Of a DNA stretch of 64,000 nt, positions 44,499 through 53,336 are shown in pieces; position 1 is the stretch's first letter; each line of letters opens with the position of its first letter. The DNA is taken from assembly GCA_026014725.1 (NCBI GenBank), contig JAOZHV010000059.1:124001-188000 (forward strand), read 5' to 3'. The position numbers and the translations under genes were made by a program. The notes below the pieces were generated by a model. It was not told where the DNA came from and made no database searches. It saw only the letters and a list, made by a program, of their open reading frames with translations. Source of the DNA: Candidatus Bathyarchaeota archaeon (GTDB taxonomy: Archaea; Thermoproteota; Bathyarchaeia; Bathyarchaeales; Bathycorpusculaceae).

Positions 44499-45266
44499 AT
44501 GCCTTATTGTGAAAACTGTGGATCACAAGTAAATCCGAACGCAAAATTTTGCGGCAATTGTGGTGCAGCCCAAAATCAACAAACCGCAAGCCAGTCTCCA
44601 GTTAATGCTCAACCAAAACCTCAGCAGCCTTCCTACTACTCGCCGCCTTCCACCAGCGCCTTTGCTCCGCCTCCTCCACCGCCTCCGATGATGCAAGCTC
44701 CACCTGCCCAAGAGCACCCGAAAATCCCACCAGCGGCAGCAGCACCTGCTCTCCAGACCAGTTCCGAAAGCACCATTGGTGTGATTCTTTTGCGGAAGCC
44801 TAAATCTCTTGGAAGATATGACACTTACACTGGCGTATTGACCAATCAACGAGTGATTTTTGCTCAAATGACCAGTGAAATGCTCACGCAAGCGGCGCAA
44901 CAAGCAAAAGAGCAAGCTAAAGCAGAAGGCAAGGGCTTTTGGGGGCAATGGTCTGAACAGCTTAAGGGTACGTTTGGCTACACGAAAAAGTACTTAACTA
45001 TACCGCCTCAAGCGATTTTGGCTGAAACACCCGGCAACTTTGCATTAAACAACAACGCCATAAACGAAGTTAAAGTGCACTTGAAGGGGGCAAACCAGCA
45101 AAACCAGAGACGAGAACTCGAAGTTGAATTCTGCTCAAACTCAGGAAAGCATGTGTTTCGCATGGACGAGAACAGCGACTTTACAGGATTGCTAAAGCAG
45201 GTGTACGGTGATAGGGTTAAGATGCCCTTTGGGTACTTCTCAAAATCTATTAACATCAAATTGTGA
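44499..45266 (+). CDS. Zinc-ribbon plus proline-rich linker plus PH-like domain protein
   Basis: An N-terminal zinc ribbon (YCENCGSQVNPNAKFCGNCGA) is joined through about 70 residues of Pro/Gln-rich linker (with a run of seven Pro) to a C-terminal beta-rich domain (STIGVILLRKPKSLGRYDTYTGVLTNQRVIFAQM). That domain resembles bPH-type domains with the phrase VLTNQRVIF. Such proteins are often membrane- or partner-binding adaptors. Function unknown. A purine-rich AGGGGAAA site precedes the ATG. Confidence 0.65.
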   Translation: MPYCENCGSQVNPNAKFCGNCGAAQNQQTASQSPVNAQPKPQQPSYYSPPSTSAFAPPPPPPPMMQAPPAQEHPKIPPAAAAPALQTSSESTIGVILLRKPKSLGRYDTYTGVLTNQRVIFAQMTSEMLTQAAQQAKEQAKAEGKGFWGQWSEQLKGTFGYTKKYLTIPPQAILAETPGNFALNNNAINEVKVHLKGANQQNQRRELEVEFCSNSGKHVFRMDENSDFTGLLKQVYGDRVKMPFGYFSKSINIKL

Positions 45267-45395
45267 AATACCCCTTTTTTGTTTTTATCTTGCAATTTGC
45301 GCCTCAAGAAGCCTTTGACTGTATGCGCTTATGATGTGCGGCGAAACAAAGCTTATATTTTGAACGGTAGAAATAGAGCGCTTGGAGATTGGAGT

Positions 45396-45731
45396 ATGAA
45401 GGGAGCAATAGTATTCTTAGCTGTCTTTGCTTTGCTAGTGGTGCTGACTTTAGGAAACACTTCGATTCCACCTGGACAGGCTATATACAATGCGTTTTTG
45501 CCTGGCACTGAAGCGGCTTCAGGTTATCTCATTGCTGGTAGTTCTGTCGATGCTGTCACAGCGATAATTGCGGTATTCAACGGCGTAATCTATGGTTTCG
45601 TTGCGTGGCTAATATTCACCTTGTTGATGATGGGCAGAGGAAAAGACAAGAGACCGCAGAACATTCAGCAAATCGTCAACGTCAATGTCGGCGAGAAGAA
45701 AGAGGAATCGCCTCCACCGCCACCCCAGTAA
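45396..45731 (+). CDS. Small two-helix membrane protein (111 aa)
   Basis: The open frame extends upstream to 45279, but ATG 45396 sits four nt behind two GGAG sites and begins the first hydrophobic helix (MKGAIVFLAVFALLVVLTLG). A second helix follows (IIAVFNGVIYGFVAWLIFTLLMM) and then a cytoplasmic tail that ends in Pro residues (EKKEESPPPPPQ). The family is not recognised. It follows the zinc-ribbon/PH-like gene on the same strand, and both have Pro-rich segments, which may interact with a common partner. Confidence 0.6.
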   Translation: MKGAIVFLAVFALLVVLTLGNTSIPPGQAIYNAFLPGTEAASGYLIAGSSVDAVTAIIAVFNGVIYGFVAWLIFTLLMMGRGKDKRPQNIQQIVNVNVGEKKEESPPPPPQ

Positions 45732-45849
45732 CCTAAGAGCTTTGAGAGCTTACGAGCCCTGATTTTTTTCTTTTCACTCGCTAGCTGTTGCTATTGACGA
45801 ATAGAAACAGTTATAGCTTTTGAAAAGAATAGTTGAACAGTGATTTGTT

Positions 45850-46278
45850 ATGCAGTTTTTTACAGTTACAGATGAATCTAACATTAAACATAAGGTTCTT
45901 GTTATCCCGTTAAGCCAAACAGAAATGAACCGCTTGGTAGGGCAGTGCGAAAAATGTTTACCCTCAATCTCCATCTCTTCTTTGGTTCAAGCTGGTCATC
46001 CATACGTGATTGTTGACTTCGGTGCAGATGCGTGGAAAACAGCCATACCGCTTGATGAGGAATCCGAGGATGGGCACAAGATTGGTGATGAACTGGCGGT
46101 TGGAGATGTTTTGAATGTGATTTTAACGTCTGATGCAAAAGCCATGAGGGTTTCAAGAGATAAAGTGTACATGAATGTGCCCTTGGAGAGCATTTTAGCC
46201 TTTAGCTTTCTCTACACTGCGGATATAGCTGAGAACTATGCGCTGTTCAAAATGTACAAGCAGCCCAAAGCCGAATAA
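45850..46278 (+). CDS. Conserved-looking hypothetical protein (142 aa)
   Basis: A soluble, acidic protein with alternating strands and helices: FFTVTDESNIKHKVLVIPLSQ, HPYVIVDFGADAWKTAIPLDEE, ELAVGDVLNVILTSDAKAMRVSRDKVYMNVP. The GDVLNVILTSD and RVSRDKVYM pattern suggests a small beta-barrel. Codon use is like its neighbours, supporting a real gene, but I cannot name a family. Confidence 0.6.
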   Translation: MQFFTVTDESNIKHKVLVIPLSQTEMNRLVGQCEKCLPSISISSLVQAGHPYVIVDFGADAWKTAIPLDEESEDGHKIGDELAVGDVLNVILTSDAKAMRVSRDKVYMNVPLESILAFSFLYTADIAENYALFKMYKQPKAE

Positions 46279-46290
46279 GCCAACGCAGTG

Positions 46291-46938
46291 TTAACGCAGG
46301 TACCGCAAAAACCAATCTTTCGAGAGCGCGGCAACCTCTTCTAACTTACCCCTTTCCTCAAAAAGATGAGTCGCGCCAGAGATGAGGACGAGTTTGTTTT
46401 CGTTTTTCATCTGTGCCATGGCTTGACGGTTAAGCTCAATCACGACTGTATCTAAACTGCCTACCAGCAAAAGCGTCGGTGCCACCACTTGCGAGAGGTA
46501 GCCTTCTGCTAAGTCAGGTCGACCTCCACGCGAAACCACAGCTGAGATGTCGTTTGGAAGTTTCGCCGCCGCAATCAGTGCCGCAGCTGCCCCTGTGCTT
46601 GCGCCGAAGTAGCCGAGTTTGTAGTTTTCTGTGGTTTGGTTGTTTCTGAGCCATTTGGTTGCTCCTATGAGGCGTTCTGCCAGCAGGGGAATGTTGAATC
46701 GGTATTCTGCTGTGACTATGTCTTCCTCTTCCTCCTCTGGGGTAAGCAAGTCAAACAGCAAGGTTCCGATGCTTGCTTTGTTGAATTCTTTTGCGACGTA
46801 TTGGTTTCTTGGGCTGAATCGGCTGCTTCCGCTTCCGTGCGCAAACAGCACTATGCCCTTGGCGTCTGAGGAAACTGTTAGGTTTCCTTCGACTTTCACG
46901 TTGCCTACTGGGATTCTGACAGCAGTCTCTTGCATCAT
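46291..46938 (-). CDS. Alpha/beta hydrolase (dienelactone hydrolase-like)
   Basis: The nucleophile elbow is GYFGASTGAAAALIAAA, with LFAHGSGSSRFSPRN for the oxyanion region, LLLVGSLDTVV for the Asp position and SGATHLFEERG for the His. At 215 residues it is a minimal hydrolase without lid. Its start overlaps the stop of the phosphoribosyltransferase by four bases. The same pair is a common arrangement, sometimes fused in one protein, in bacteria and archaea, but its biochemical role is not established. Confidence 0.87.
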   Translation of the reverse strand: MMQETAVRIPVGNVKVEGNLTVSSDAKGIVLFAHGSGSSRFSPRNQYVAKEFNKASIGTLLFDLLTPEEEEEDIVTAEYRFNIPLLAERLIGATKWLRNNQTTENYKLGYFGASTGAAAALIAAAKLPNDISAVVSRGGRPDLAEGYLSQVVAPTLLLVGSLDTVVIELNRQAMAQMKNENKLVLISGATHLFEERGKLEEVAALSKDWFLRYLR

Positions 46939-47633
46939 ACTGCGGTTACTCCTGACTTTTGGGCGAGGTTTTGCCTGTTTTGTTTTAGCAGTTGAATTAC
47001 TTCTTCGTCGCTGGTTTGGCTAAAATCGTCGTAGAATTGCCCTATGGCTTGGAAGTATTCAGGCGTATAGGGACAAATCACGCGGTCTGCTTGGTTTTTT
47101 AGTTCTTTGATGGTTGAGGGTGGACCCACTGGAATCGCTACTGTTATGCTTGCGGCACCCTTGTTTCGGACTGAGGCTAGTGCTGCTTTCATGGTTGAGC
47201 CTGTAGCTATACCATCATCCACAAGAATGACCCTCAGTCCCGTCAGGTTGGGGTAGGGCGCGTCTTGCCTGTAGAGTTTGAGCCTGCGCTGGATTTCCTT
47301 TTTTTGCCGTTCACTTTCTTGTTTGATGTACTCTTGGCTCACATTCATGTAAGCGATTAAATTGTCGTCTAAGAACGTGGTGCCGTCTTCCGTGATTGCG
47401 CCGATGGCTAATTCAGGATTGTATGGTGCACCGAGCTTGTGCGGAATAATCACATCCAAAGGCAAGCTCAGAGCATTGGCTATCTCGTAGCCAACGACCA
47501 CTCCGCCTCGGGGAATCGCCAGCACTATGCCGTTTTTTCCAGCAAAATCCCTAAGTTCCAAGGCTAAGCGCTTTCCAGCGTCAACGCGGTCAGAAAAGTA
47601 AGCCATCTGCCTCATTACCTCGCAATCTACCAT
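46935..47633 (-). CDS. Phosphoribosyltransferase-family protein
   Basis: The PRPP-binding signature VILVDDGIATGSTMKAALASV is intact. The N-terminus (FSDRVDAGKRLALELRDF, then IPRGGVVVGYEIANAL) is that of the phosphoribosyltransferase group found beside or fused to dienelactone hydrolase-like proteins. The start may be M10 (MAYFSD) instead of M1. The base substrate is unknown. Confidence 0.85.
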   Translation of the reverse strand: MVDCEVMRQMAYFSDRVDAGKRLALELRDFAGKNGIVLAIPRGGVVVGYEIANALSLPLDVIIPHKLGAPYNPELAIGAITEDGTTFLDDNLIAYMNVSQEYIKQESERQKKEIQRRLKLYRQDAPYPNLTGLRVILVDDGIATGSTMKAALASVRNKGAASITVAIPVGPPSTIKELKNQADRVICPYTPEYFQAIGQFYDDFSQTSDEEVIQLLKQNRQNLAQKSGVTAV

Positions 47634-47812
47634 TTTATTAATGCGTTGGAACTGATATAAGAAGTGGTTGCATCAGCGTGTACTCACAAAACTTTATGAT
47701 GAGCCTCTGGAGAAGCCGAGGTGCAACGCTGTAAAGGCTTTGGGTGATTAGGCGGTTAGAGCGATACTCCCTTTGCATTTTGAAAGAGCAGAGCAATGAT
47801 ACTCCAGACGGG

Positions 47813-48889
47813 TTAGACCAAGCCCAGTGTAGCATACAAAAACAGCCCATACACAACCAGCAGTACTATGCCTTCTTTTTTACTTAACCTCTTTTTAGAC
47901 AAGAAATAGAGCAAAAGCAGGTTAGTGACAAGTGAAAAAGCTGCCAAGTAAAGCAACACTCTTGTGTCTATCTGTATTGGCGAACCTGCAAGCGCAGAAA
48001 CAAAGAAGGCAACCCCTAAAACAACAGTGGTGTTAACGAAACTGCTGCCGGCGATGTCACCAAGAGCAAGGTCGGAATGCCCTCTTAAAAATAACTTCAT
48101 ATCTAGAACAAGTTCAGGCAAACTAGTGCCAAACGCAACCACCGTGGCACCAATCACTGCTTGCGCAACTCCAACTGACTGTGCTATAAAAACTGCTGAC
48201 TCCACGAGAAAATATGCACTGCCCGCCACACCAAGAATACCCACCATTGTAAAAAGCAGGTACCGTTTCAATCTGTGCTTCTCTTCAACTGAGACGGTTT
48301 CGCAGTTTTCAGGGGGTACTCTAACTCTTGAGAGGCGATAGGTATAGACAACAAAAAGCAGTATCAACGCCAAACCCAAAAGCCAAGATGCTGACGAAAC
48401 AAAAAGCAGCAGTACTGGCACTGCACAAGAAACTAGAAGCCCAAAACGTATGCTGCTTAATTCAGGCTTCGCAAAACAAGGCACCACATTACACCCAGCA
48501 GATGCTCCTGCACCGTCGAACGCAACCGTTTTTCGGCGCTTCATCAAAAACAGGACAAAAGGTGCTAAACCTAAAATGACGCAGACTATTGCTATGTTTG
48601 CGCCTAAAACGTTCCCGACAGAAATTGCCGCGCCCCCGCTCAATGCTGCTATAAGGGCGACGGTTAATTCGGGCAGGTTAGTTAAAAAGCCAACGAGGCT
48701 AAAGCCGATTATGGTTTTTCCAAGGCGTGTTATGTCGGCTACTTTGCAAGCGTTTTTTATCGTAAGGTTGCTTGCCCAATTGAGAATAACAAAGGATACG
48801 CCCATAACTAATACGCTTAAAGCAATTTGGGTAAGCAACACCAACATCCTCTGAGGGTCTTTTGGAAGCTCTATTCTTTCAACACACAT
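47813..48889 (-). CDS. Sodium/calcium exchanger-family membrane protein (CaCA)
   Basis: Ten or so helices in two inverted halves, each with the alpha-repeat motif: GFLTNLPELTVALIAAL with GNVLGANIAIV in the first, and AFGTSLPELVLDMKLF with DIAGSSFVNTTVVLG in the second. In the first repeat the usual GTS reads LTN. Such proteins exchange Ca2+ or other cations for Na+ or H+. ATG 48889 was chosen because the longer frame from 48955 adds a Cys-rich stretch unlike the family; ATG 48850 is another option. It diverges from the TPP riboswitch. Confidence 0.85.
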   Translation of the reverse strand: MCVERIELPKDPQRMLVLLTQIALSVLVMGVSFVILNWASNLTIKNACKVADITRLGKTIIGFSLVGFLTNLPELTVALIAALSGGAAISVGNVLGANIAIVCVILGLAPFVLFLMKRRKTVAFDGAGASAGCNVVPCFAKPELSSIRFGLLVSCAVPVLLLFVSSASWLLGLALILLFVVYTYRLSRVRVPPENCETVSVEEKHRLKRYLLFTMVGILGVAGSAYFLVESAVFIAQSVGVAQAVIGATVVAFGTSLPELVLDMKLFLRGHSDLALGDIAGSSFVNTTVVLGVAFFVSALAGSPIQIDTRVLLYLAAFSLVTNLLLLYFLSKKRLSKKEGIVLLVVYGLFLYATLGLV

Positions 48890-49094
48890 AAAGTATACGC
48901 TGGCTAAGAGCTGCACTTTGCAACAAATAATGGCGCTCTCTGCCACAAAGTGCACCGCTTATACAACGTCCACAAGAAACCAAAAACCAACGCTCACACA
49001 CAAACCCCTGCTTGTTGTTGCAAGGGGGAGAAGGAGTTGCACACAACAACTAAAGAAAAAACTAATATGCAACATAGCCGCATTACTCTTTTCA

Positions 49095-49190
49095 GTTCTT
49101 GGGGAGCTGGGAAACGACCCGGCTGAGAGGACAGTACCTTCTGTCGACCCGATGAACCTGAACCAGGTAATACTGGCGGAGGGAAAAAAC
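49095..49190 (+). ncRNA. TPP riboswitch (THI element)
   Basis: The conserved thiamine pyrophosphate aptamer core is visible: GGGGAGC near 49101, CGGCTGAGAGGA at 49119-49131 (the CUGAGA loop that binds the pyrimidine), ACCC with GATGAACCTGAACCAGG (49147-49167, pyrophosphate side) and TAATACTGGCGGAGGGA to 49184. P1 forms between GTTCTT (49095-49100) and AAAAAC (49185-49190). The only purine-rich ribosome site of the downstream gene, GGAGGG (49178-49183), lies inside the aptamer 3' core, so ligand binding should hide it and stop translation. Confidence 0.95.
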
Positions 49191-49193
49191 AGT

Positions 49194-49727
49194 TTGAACA
49201 CCACTAGTCAACTTAAAATAGAGTCTAAAACCCGAATACTAGCCGAAGCAACAATATTTATCGCACTGTCAATCGTGCTTAAAGACGTTCTGCCACCAAT
49301 ATTTGAGATGCCGCAAGGAGGCGCAATCACTATCGCAGGTCTGGTGCCGCTACTGTGGTTTGCGCTCCGCAGAGGACCAAAATACGGAATGCTCGCAGGC
49401 TTCACATACGGCTTAATACACGCAATCCTTCCAGGCGCATACATCATAAACCCACTACAAGGCTTTCTTGACTACCCACTGGCTTTTACTGCGTTAGGCT
49501 TAGCTGGCTTCATAAAAAAGATACCCATAGCAGGAATCGCTCTCGGCATAGTCGGCAGGTTCCTCTGCTCGTTCACTGCAGGCATAATCTTCTTCACAAC
49601 ACTCGACCTTGACGGCGTCGCAGGCTCAGCAATCTACAACGGCTTCTACTTAATCCCAGAATTCATCATAACAACGGTTGTCATCTACATACTGCTGAAG
49701 CGAAAAATACTCTACATATACATGTAA
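49194..49727 (+). CDS. thiT: Thiamine ECF transporter S component, ThiT-type
   Basis: A 177-residue protein with six hydrophobic helices. Its start motif RILAEATIFIALSIVLKDVLPPIFEMPQGGAITIAGLVPLLWFALRRGPKYG in pieces tracks ThiT, including the conserved PxGGxxT and RxGPKxG segments, and a later HAILPGAYIINPLQGFLDYPLAF. The first possible start behind the riboswitch is TTG 49194; the frame open from 48918 runs through the riboswitch and is not coding there. Regulation by TPP confirms the substrate class. The energising module is not in the window. Confidence 0.93.
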   Translation: MNTTSQLKIESKTRILAEATIFIALSIVLKDVLPPIFEMPQGGAITIAGLVPLLWFALRRGPKYGMLAGFTYGLIHAILPGAYIINPLQGFLDYPLAFTALGLAGFIKKIPIAGIALGIVGRFLCSFTAGIIFFTTLDLDGVAGSAIYNGFYLIPEFIITTVVIYILLKRKILYIYM

Positions 49728-49756
49728 AAAGCTTCGCTAGCACCATTTTTCTTTTT

Positions 49757-50635
49757 TTATTTCTTTATTTCCGAGAGCACAAACTTGACGATTTCATCCG
49801 CGATATTAACGTCGGTAACTACCTGCAAGCCTTTCCAGCCTGGCTGACTGTTCACGTCAACAATTCGTGGCCCCTCTGGCCCTTCCAAGATGTCGACACC
49901 TGCAACTTTGCAACCCACCGCCTTGGCGGCTTTTATGGCTATGTCTTCGAAGTCTTTGCTGATTTTTGTTGGCGCGGGTTTGGCTCCTTGGCTGTAGTTG
50001 GTTTTCCAGCCCTGAGCAACGCGGCGCATCGAGGCGACGACACGGTTGTCTATGACGAAGGCGCGTATATCGCTGTAGCCGTGCTGCACGAATTCTTGCA
50101 TGTAAATAACCCCGTGGTGGAACGTTATGGCTTTGAAAATCGTGTCTGCTACGTCTATGTCGTTGACGCGTGTGGCGCCTTGTCCGCGTGAGCCAAAGAT
50201 GGGTTTTACGACTATGTCGCCGCCGAGTTCGTTGAAGGCTTTTATGGCTTCGTTAACGCTTTCAGTGGCTAATGTACGTGGTATGGGGACACCTGCGTCT
50301 TCGAGGATGGCTAGTATGTCGTATTTGTCGACGCAGTGCTCGATGGCTTCAGGCGGGTTCACCATGTAGAAGCCTTGGCGCTGGAGCTTGTAGAGCATGT
50401 CCATGCGGAAAACCAGTTCTTCTAGGCTGCCGCGTCCAATCGGGCGAATGATAAGCGCGTCTAGGTCTTCTAGGATGCTTGTGCCGTTGATTTTGAAGTA
50501 GGGTTTGTATGCTAGGCGTGCCACGAGCCGCGGGAAAGTGAAGCATTCGTATTGGATGCCGCGTTTGGTTAGTGCTTCACGGACTTGCGTGCTGCTCCAT
50601 GCTTCCGGGTTGCGCGTCATGATTCCAAATTTCAT
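49757..50635 (-). CDS. RimK-family ATP-grasp ligase, possibly tetrahydromethanopterin:glutamate ligase
   Basis: The 292-residue protein shows ATP-grasp features: DKYDILAILEDAGVPIPRT, GGDIVVKPIFGSRGQGATRV (ATP-binding), YMQEFVQHGYSDIRAFVI, and VAGVDILEGPEGPRIVDVNSQPGWKGL with the metal-binding Asp/Asn. The length and the N-terminal segment fit the MptN/CofF/RimK branch, which adds glutamate to cofactors (H4MPT, F420) or to protein. MptN is my first choice, but family assignment cannot settle the acceptor. Confidence 0.78.
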   Translation of the reverse strand: MKFGIMTRNPEAWSSTQVREALTKRGIQYECFTFPRLVARLAYKPYFKINGTSILEDLDALIIRPIGRGSLEELVFRMDMLYKLQRQGFYMVNPPEAIEHCVDKYDILAILEDAGVPIPRTLATESVNEAIKAFNELGGDIVVKPIFGSRGQGATRVNDIDVADTIFKAITFHHGVIYMQEFVQHGYSDIRAFVIDNRVVASMRRVAQGWKTNYSQGAKPAPTKISKDFEDIAIKAAKAVGCKVAGVDILEGPEGPRIVDVNSQPGWKGLQVVTDVNIADEIVKFVLSEIKK

Positions 50636-50750
50636 TGGTGCGTTCTTCCTTGCCGAGTCTTTGAGAAAGTGCTGAGTGATTTGTGTTCTTAAAGCTTATG
50701 GGGAAAATGAAGAGGATTAGCGCCAATAAATCCGTGATAGCAATCAGGGT

Positions 50751-51239
50751 TTATTCTTGGTTTCTGCCGAGGTATGCTTGCACACTTTTGTTTCTACCTA
50801 TCAATTCGCCGATGAAAGCTCCAATGGTTAAGCAGATTGCTAAGCTGGTAACTGCAAAGAACTGCTCACCCAGAGAATTCACTATTTGCGCCATAATTCC
50901 AGCGGAGTTTAGGTTAAGCACGATTGCTGCCCAGATGCTAAAGCCGATGATGGATGCGCCGACAATGAGGAGAGCAGCGCGCTTGCCAAGTGACAGCTTT
51001 GAGGGGGTGACTCGGATGAAGCCTACAAAACCAATCAGCACCACAACCGTAAGCACTAAAAAAGCTGTTTGCGCCAAACTGATACCCATCACCACTCCGA
51101 AAACCGCAGACACAACAGCCAACACAGTCGTCAGAGTTATCCAATAGGATTTCTTAGATGCAAAACTCGGCGTCTCTGGCTCCGCTTTGCCTTTGGGCTT
51201 GGCTTTCTGCTTAGGACGAGACTTAACAGACTTAGGCAT
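50751..51239 (-). CDS. Hypothetical four-helix membrane protein
   Basis: A basic Lys/Pro-rich N-terminus (MPKSVKSRPKQKAKPKGKAE) precedes four hydrophobic segments (about residues 34-55, 58-75, 87-108 and 128-146). There are no motifs I recognise. It lies upstream of RimK-like and downstream of the P1B ATPase on the same strand. Confidence 0.55.
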   Translation of the reverse strand: MPKSVKSRPKQKAKPKGKAEPETPSFASKKSYWITLTTVLAVVSAVFGVVMGISLAQTAFLVLTVVVLIGFVGFIRVTPSKLSLGKRAALLIVGASIIGFSIWAAIVLNLNSAGIMAQIVNSLGEQFFAVTSLAICLTIGAFIGELIGRNKSVQAYLGRNQE

Positions 51240-51280
51240 AACGATTAATTTCAGGTTCAGCCCTAATTAACATTTCACAG

Positions 51281-53233
51281 CTACTTTACTCTTTCAAGCC
51301 GTAGTGTGTTGAGCAAAAGAAGCATTGTGACGCCGTCGTCGCCTGCCGCCACCGTGAACCACAACGGCGTCAAGCCAAGCAAGCCTAAAGCGCCCAAAAC
51401 GAACTTGACGATTAGTGAGCCCGCAATGTTTTGTTTAGCAATAACCATGGTTTTCTTGCTCAAGTTGATTAAGTAGGGGATTTGCGCAAGCTCATCTTTC
51501 ACCAGCACCACGTCTGCCGATTCAAGGGCTACATCGACTCCGCGTGCGCCCATGGCAATTCCGACATCGGAAGAGGCAAGCGCGGGAGCATCATTAACGC
51601 CGTCGCCGACCATGGCTACTAAGCCTTCTTTGCCCTTCATTTCCTCGACAATGCGCAGTTTGTCTTCAGGGAACAGTTCCGCATGCACGTCATCAATGCC
51701 CAGCGACTGCGCAGTATCTTTAGCAATGTCTGCCTTGTCGCCCGTCAACATGGCTGTTCTGATGTCTGCCCGTTTGAGGGCACCTACTGCTTTGAGAGCG
51801 TCTTCCCTAACCTCGTCAACCACACAGACCGCGGCTAAACCTGTCTTGCCAACCGAAACACAAACCGCAGTGTGAATGTCGCCCTCGGTGATTTCGAAGG
51901 CTTCGGTGCAGTCGCAGCCCAACTCACGCATGAACTCGACGTTGCCGATGGCTACGTGTTTATCGTTCACTATGCCAACAATGCCTTTGCCTGGCACCTC
52001 TACAACGTCAATAACTTTGACTTTGCTTAAATCGATGCCTCGCTCTACAGCTTTACGCACGATAGCCTGAGCAATGGGATGGTTAGAAAACTGGTCAAGC
52101 GCCGCGGCGTAAGTCAGCGCTTCATCTTCAGCCTCCGAGACGTGGACTCGCCGCACTTCATGAACCGCTTGCCGCCCAAGCGTTAACGTACCTGTCTTAT
52201 CAAAGACTACGGATTTTACTTTGGCTAGTTTTTCGATAAAGATTCCGCCTTTTATTATGACGCCTCGTTTTGCAGCGATTGTTATAGCGATGAAGACGGT
52301 TGCGGGAACAGAAATAATGAATGCACTGGGACATGAGACTACCAGCAAGATGAGGGAGCGGTAGAACCAAGTTTCAAATGTTCCGCCTAAAAGAAACGGC
52401 GGCACCACAGCGGTGAAAACTGCAAGTGTAATGACGATGGGTACGTAAATTTTTGCGAACCTGTCAACTAAGCGTTCTATGGAGGCTTTACGTTTCTGTG
52501 ACTCAACAACAAGCTCAACGATGCGTGACACTAAGGTTTCTGTTGCCTTCTTAGTCACCGCAATCTTGAGCACGCCGTTCATGTTCATTGTGCCAGCGAA
52601 TACGCAGTCGTTAACTTTTTTCGGCACAGGCACCGATTCACCCGTGACCAGTGCTTGGTCAACATGTGAGAAGCCTTCAATTATGTTGCCGTCTAGGGGG
52701 ATTCTTTCGCCTGGCTTGACGAGGATAACTGCTCCTGATTCCACTTCTTTCACGTTTACGGTTTTTTCGGTGCCGTTTAGCACGCGTGCTGTTTCGGGGA
52801 TGACTTTGGATATTTTTTCCACGGTTCTTCTTGCCCTGTCTTGGATGTAACCTTCAAAATACTCTGCCAGCGTGTAGAGAAACAGGACTGTCGCTGCTTC
52901 GAAGCGGTAATCCAAAAACAGTGCGCCCAGACCCGCGACAGCCATCAAAAACTCAACGCTGAAGCGTCTTTCAATAAACAGTTCTTTTAAACCGATGACT
53001 CCGATGTAGACGGCTGAAGCAAGAATTGCTGTATAGTAGAGAACCATTGATACGCTTGCTTCCACGTTGATGACGGGTACTGTGAAGCCAAGAGGGATGC
53101 CTTGCACAAACAGGTCCAGCAAACCGCTGATGACGATGGTGAGGATTAGCCAAATGCCCAGCCCAATCAGCACTTTCTTATGTTGCTCTTCTTCGGTTGA
53201 TTCTTTTTTCGGTTTCTCTTCACATGCAGCCAT
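51281..53233 (-). CDS. P1B-type heavy-metal ATPase with CPS metal motif
   Basis: The core is complete: DKTGTLT with phosphorylated Asp345, LVTGES in the actuator domain, SNHPIAQAIV (HP motif), MVGDGVNDAPALASSDVG and eight hydrophobic helices. The helix-6 metal motif reads SCPSAF (Cys301-Pro-Ser303) where Cu and Zn pumps have CPC. There is no N-terminal HMA domain; the N-terminus is acidic and basic only, with one Cys and no His-rich tail. C-terminal AAGDDGVTMLLLLNTLRL takes the place of the usual HEG segment. Export of Zn, Cd or another divalent metal is likely, but the altered ligand set prevents a firm choice. Confidence 0.9.
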   Translation of the reverse strand: MAACEEKPKKESTEEEQHKKVLIGLGIWLILTIVISGLLDLFVQGIPLGFTVPVINVEASVSMVLYYTAILASAVYIGVIGLKELFIERRFSVEFLMAVAGLGALFLDYRFEAATVLFLYTLAEYFEGYIQDRARRTVEKISKVIPETARVLNGTEKTVNVKEVESGAVILVKPGERIPLDGNIIEGFSHVDQALVTGESVPVPKKVNDCVFAGTMNMNGVLKIAVTKKATETLVSRIVELVVESQKRKASIERLVDRFAKIYVPIVITLAVFTAVVPPFLLGGTFETWFYRSLILLVVSCPSAFIISVPATVFIAITIAAKRGVIIKGGIFIEKLAKVKSVVFDKTGTLTLGRQAVHEVRRVHVSEAEDEALTYAAALDQFSNHPIAQAIVRKAVERGIDLSKVKVIDVVEVPGKGIVGIVNDKHVAIGNVEFMRELGCDCTEAFEITEGDIHTAVCVSVGKTGLAAVCVVDEVREDALKAVGALKRADIRTAMLTGDKADIAKDTAQSLGIDDVHAELFPEDKLRIVEEMKGKEGLVAMVGDGVNDAPALASSDVGIAMGARGVDVALESADVVLVKDELAQIPYLINLSKKTMVIAKQNIAGSLIVKFVLGALGLLGLTPLWFTVAAGDDGVTMLLLLNTLRLERVK

Positions 53234-53336
53234 TCAGCCTCAAGACCGTGGTATCGTAGAAAACTCGCTTGATAATACTCTTACTGAGAGTAGAATGGTA
53301 AGACGCATTAAAAGTCTTCTAAAAAAGAAGAGAAAA

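Noticed and set aside
47638-47856. 72-residue minus-strand frame overlapping the end of the exchanger gene
   Set aside because: Cys/Met-rich without motif, no ribosome site, overlaps a real gene by 44 bases.
24891-49028. CTCCCCCTT-CAACAACAA similarity between 24891-24909 and the reverse strand near 49010-49030
   Set aside because: 18 of 19 bases in low-complexity sequence; about chance level, so not called a repeat family.
48918-49193. N-terminal extension of the thiamine transporter frame
   Set aside because: It covers the TPP riboswitch, whose sequence is fixed by RNA structure; the transporter's family start lies after it.
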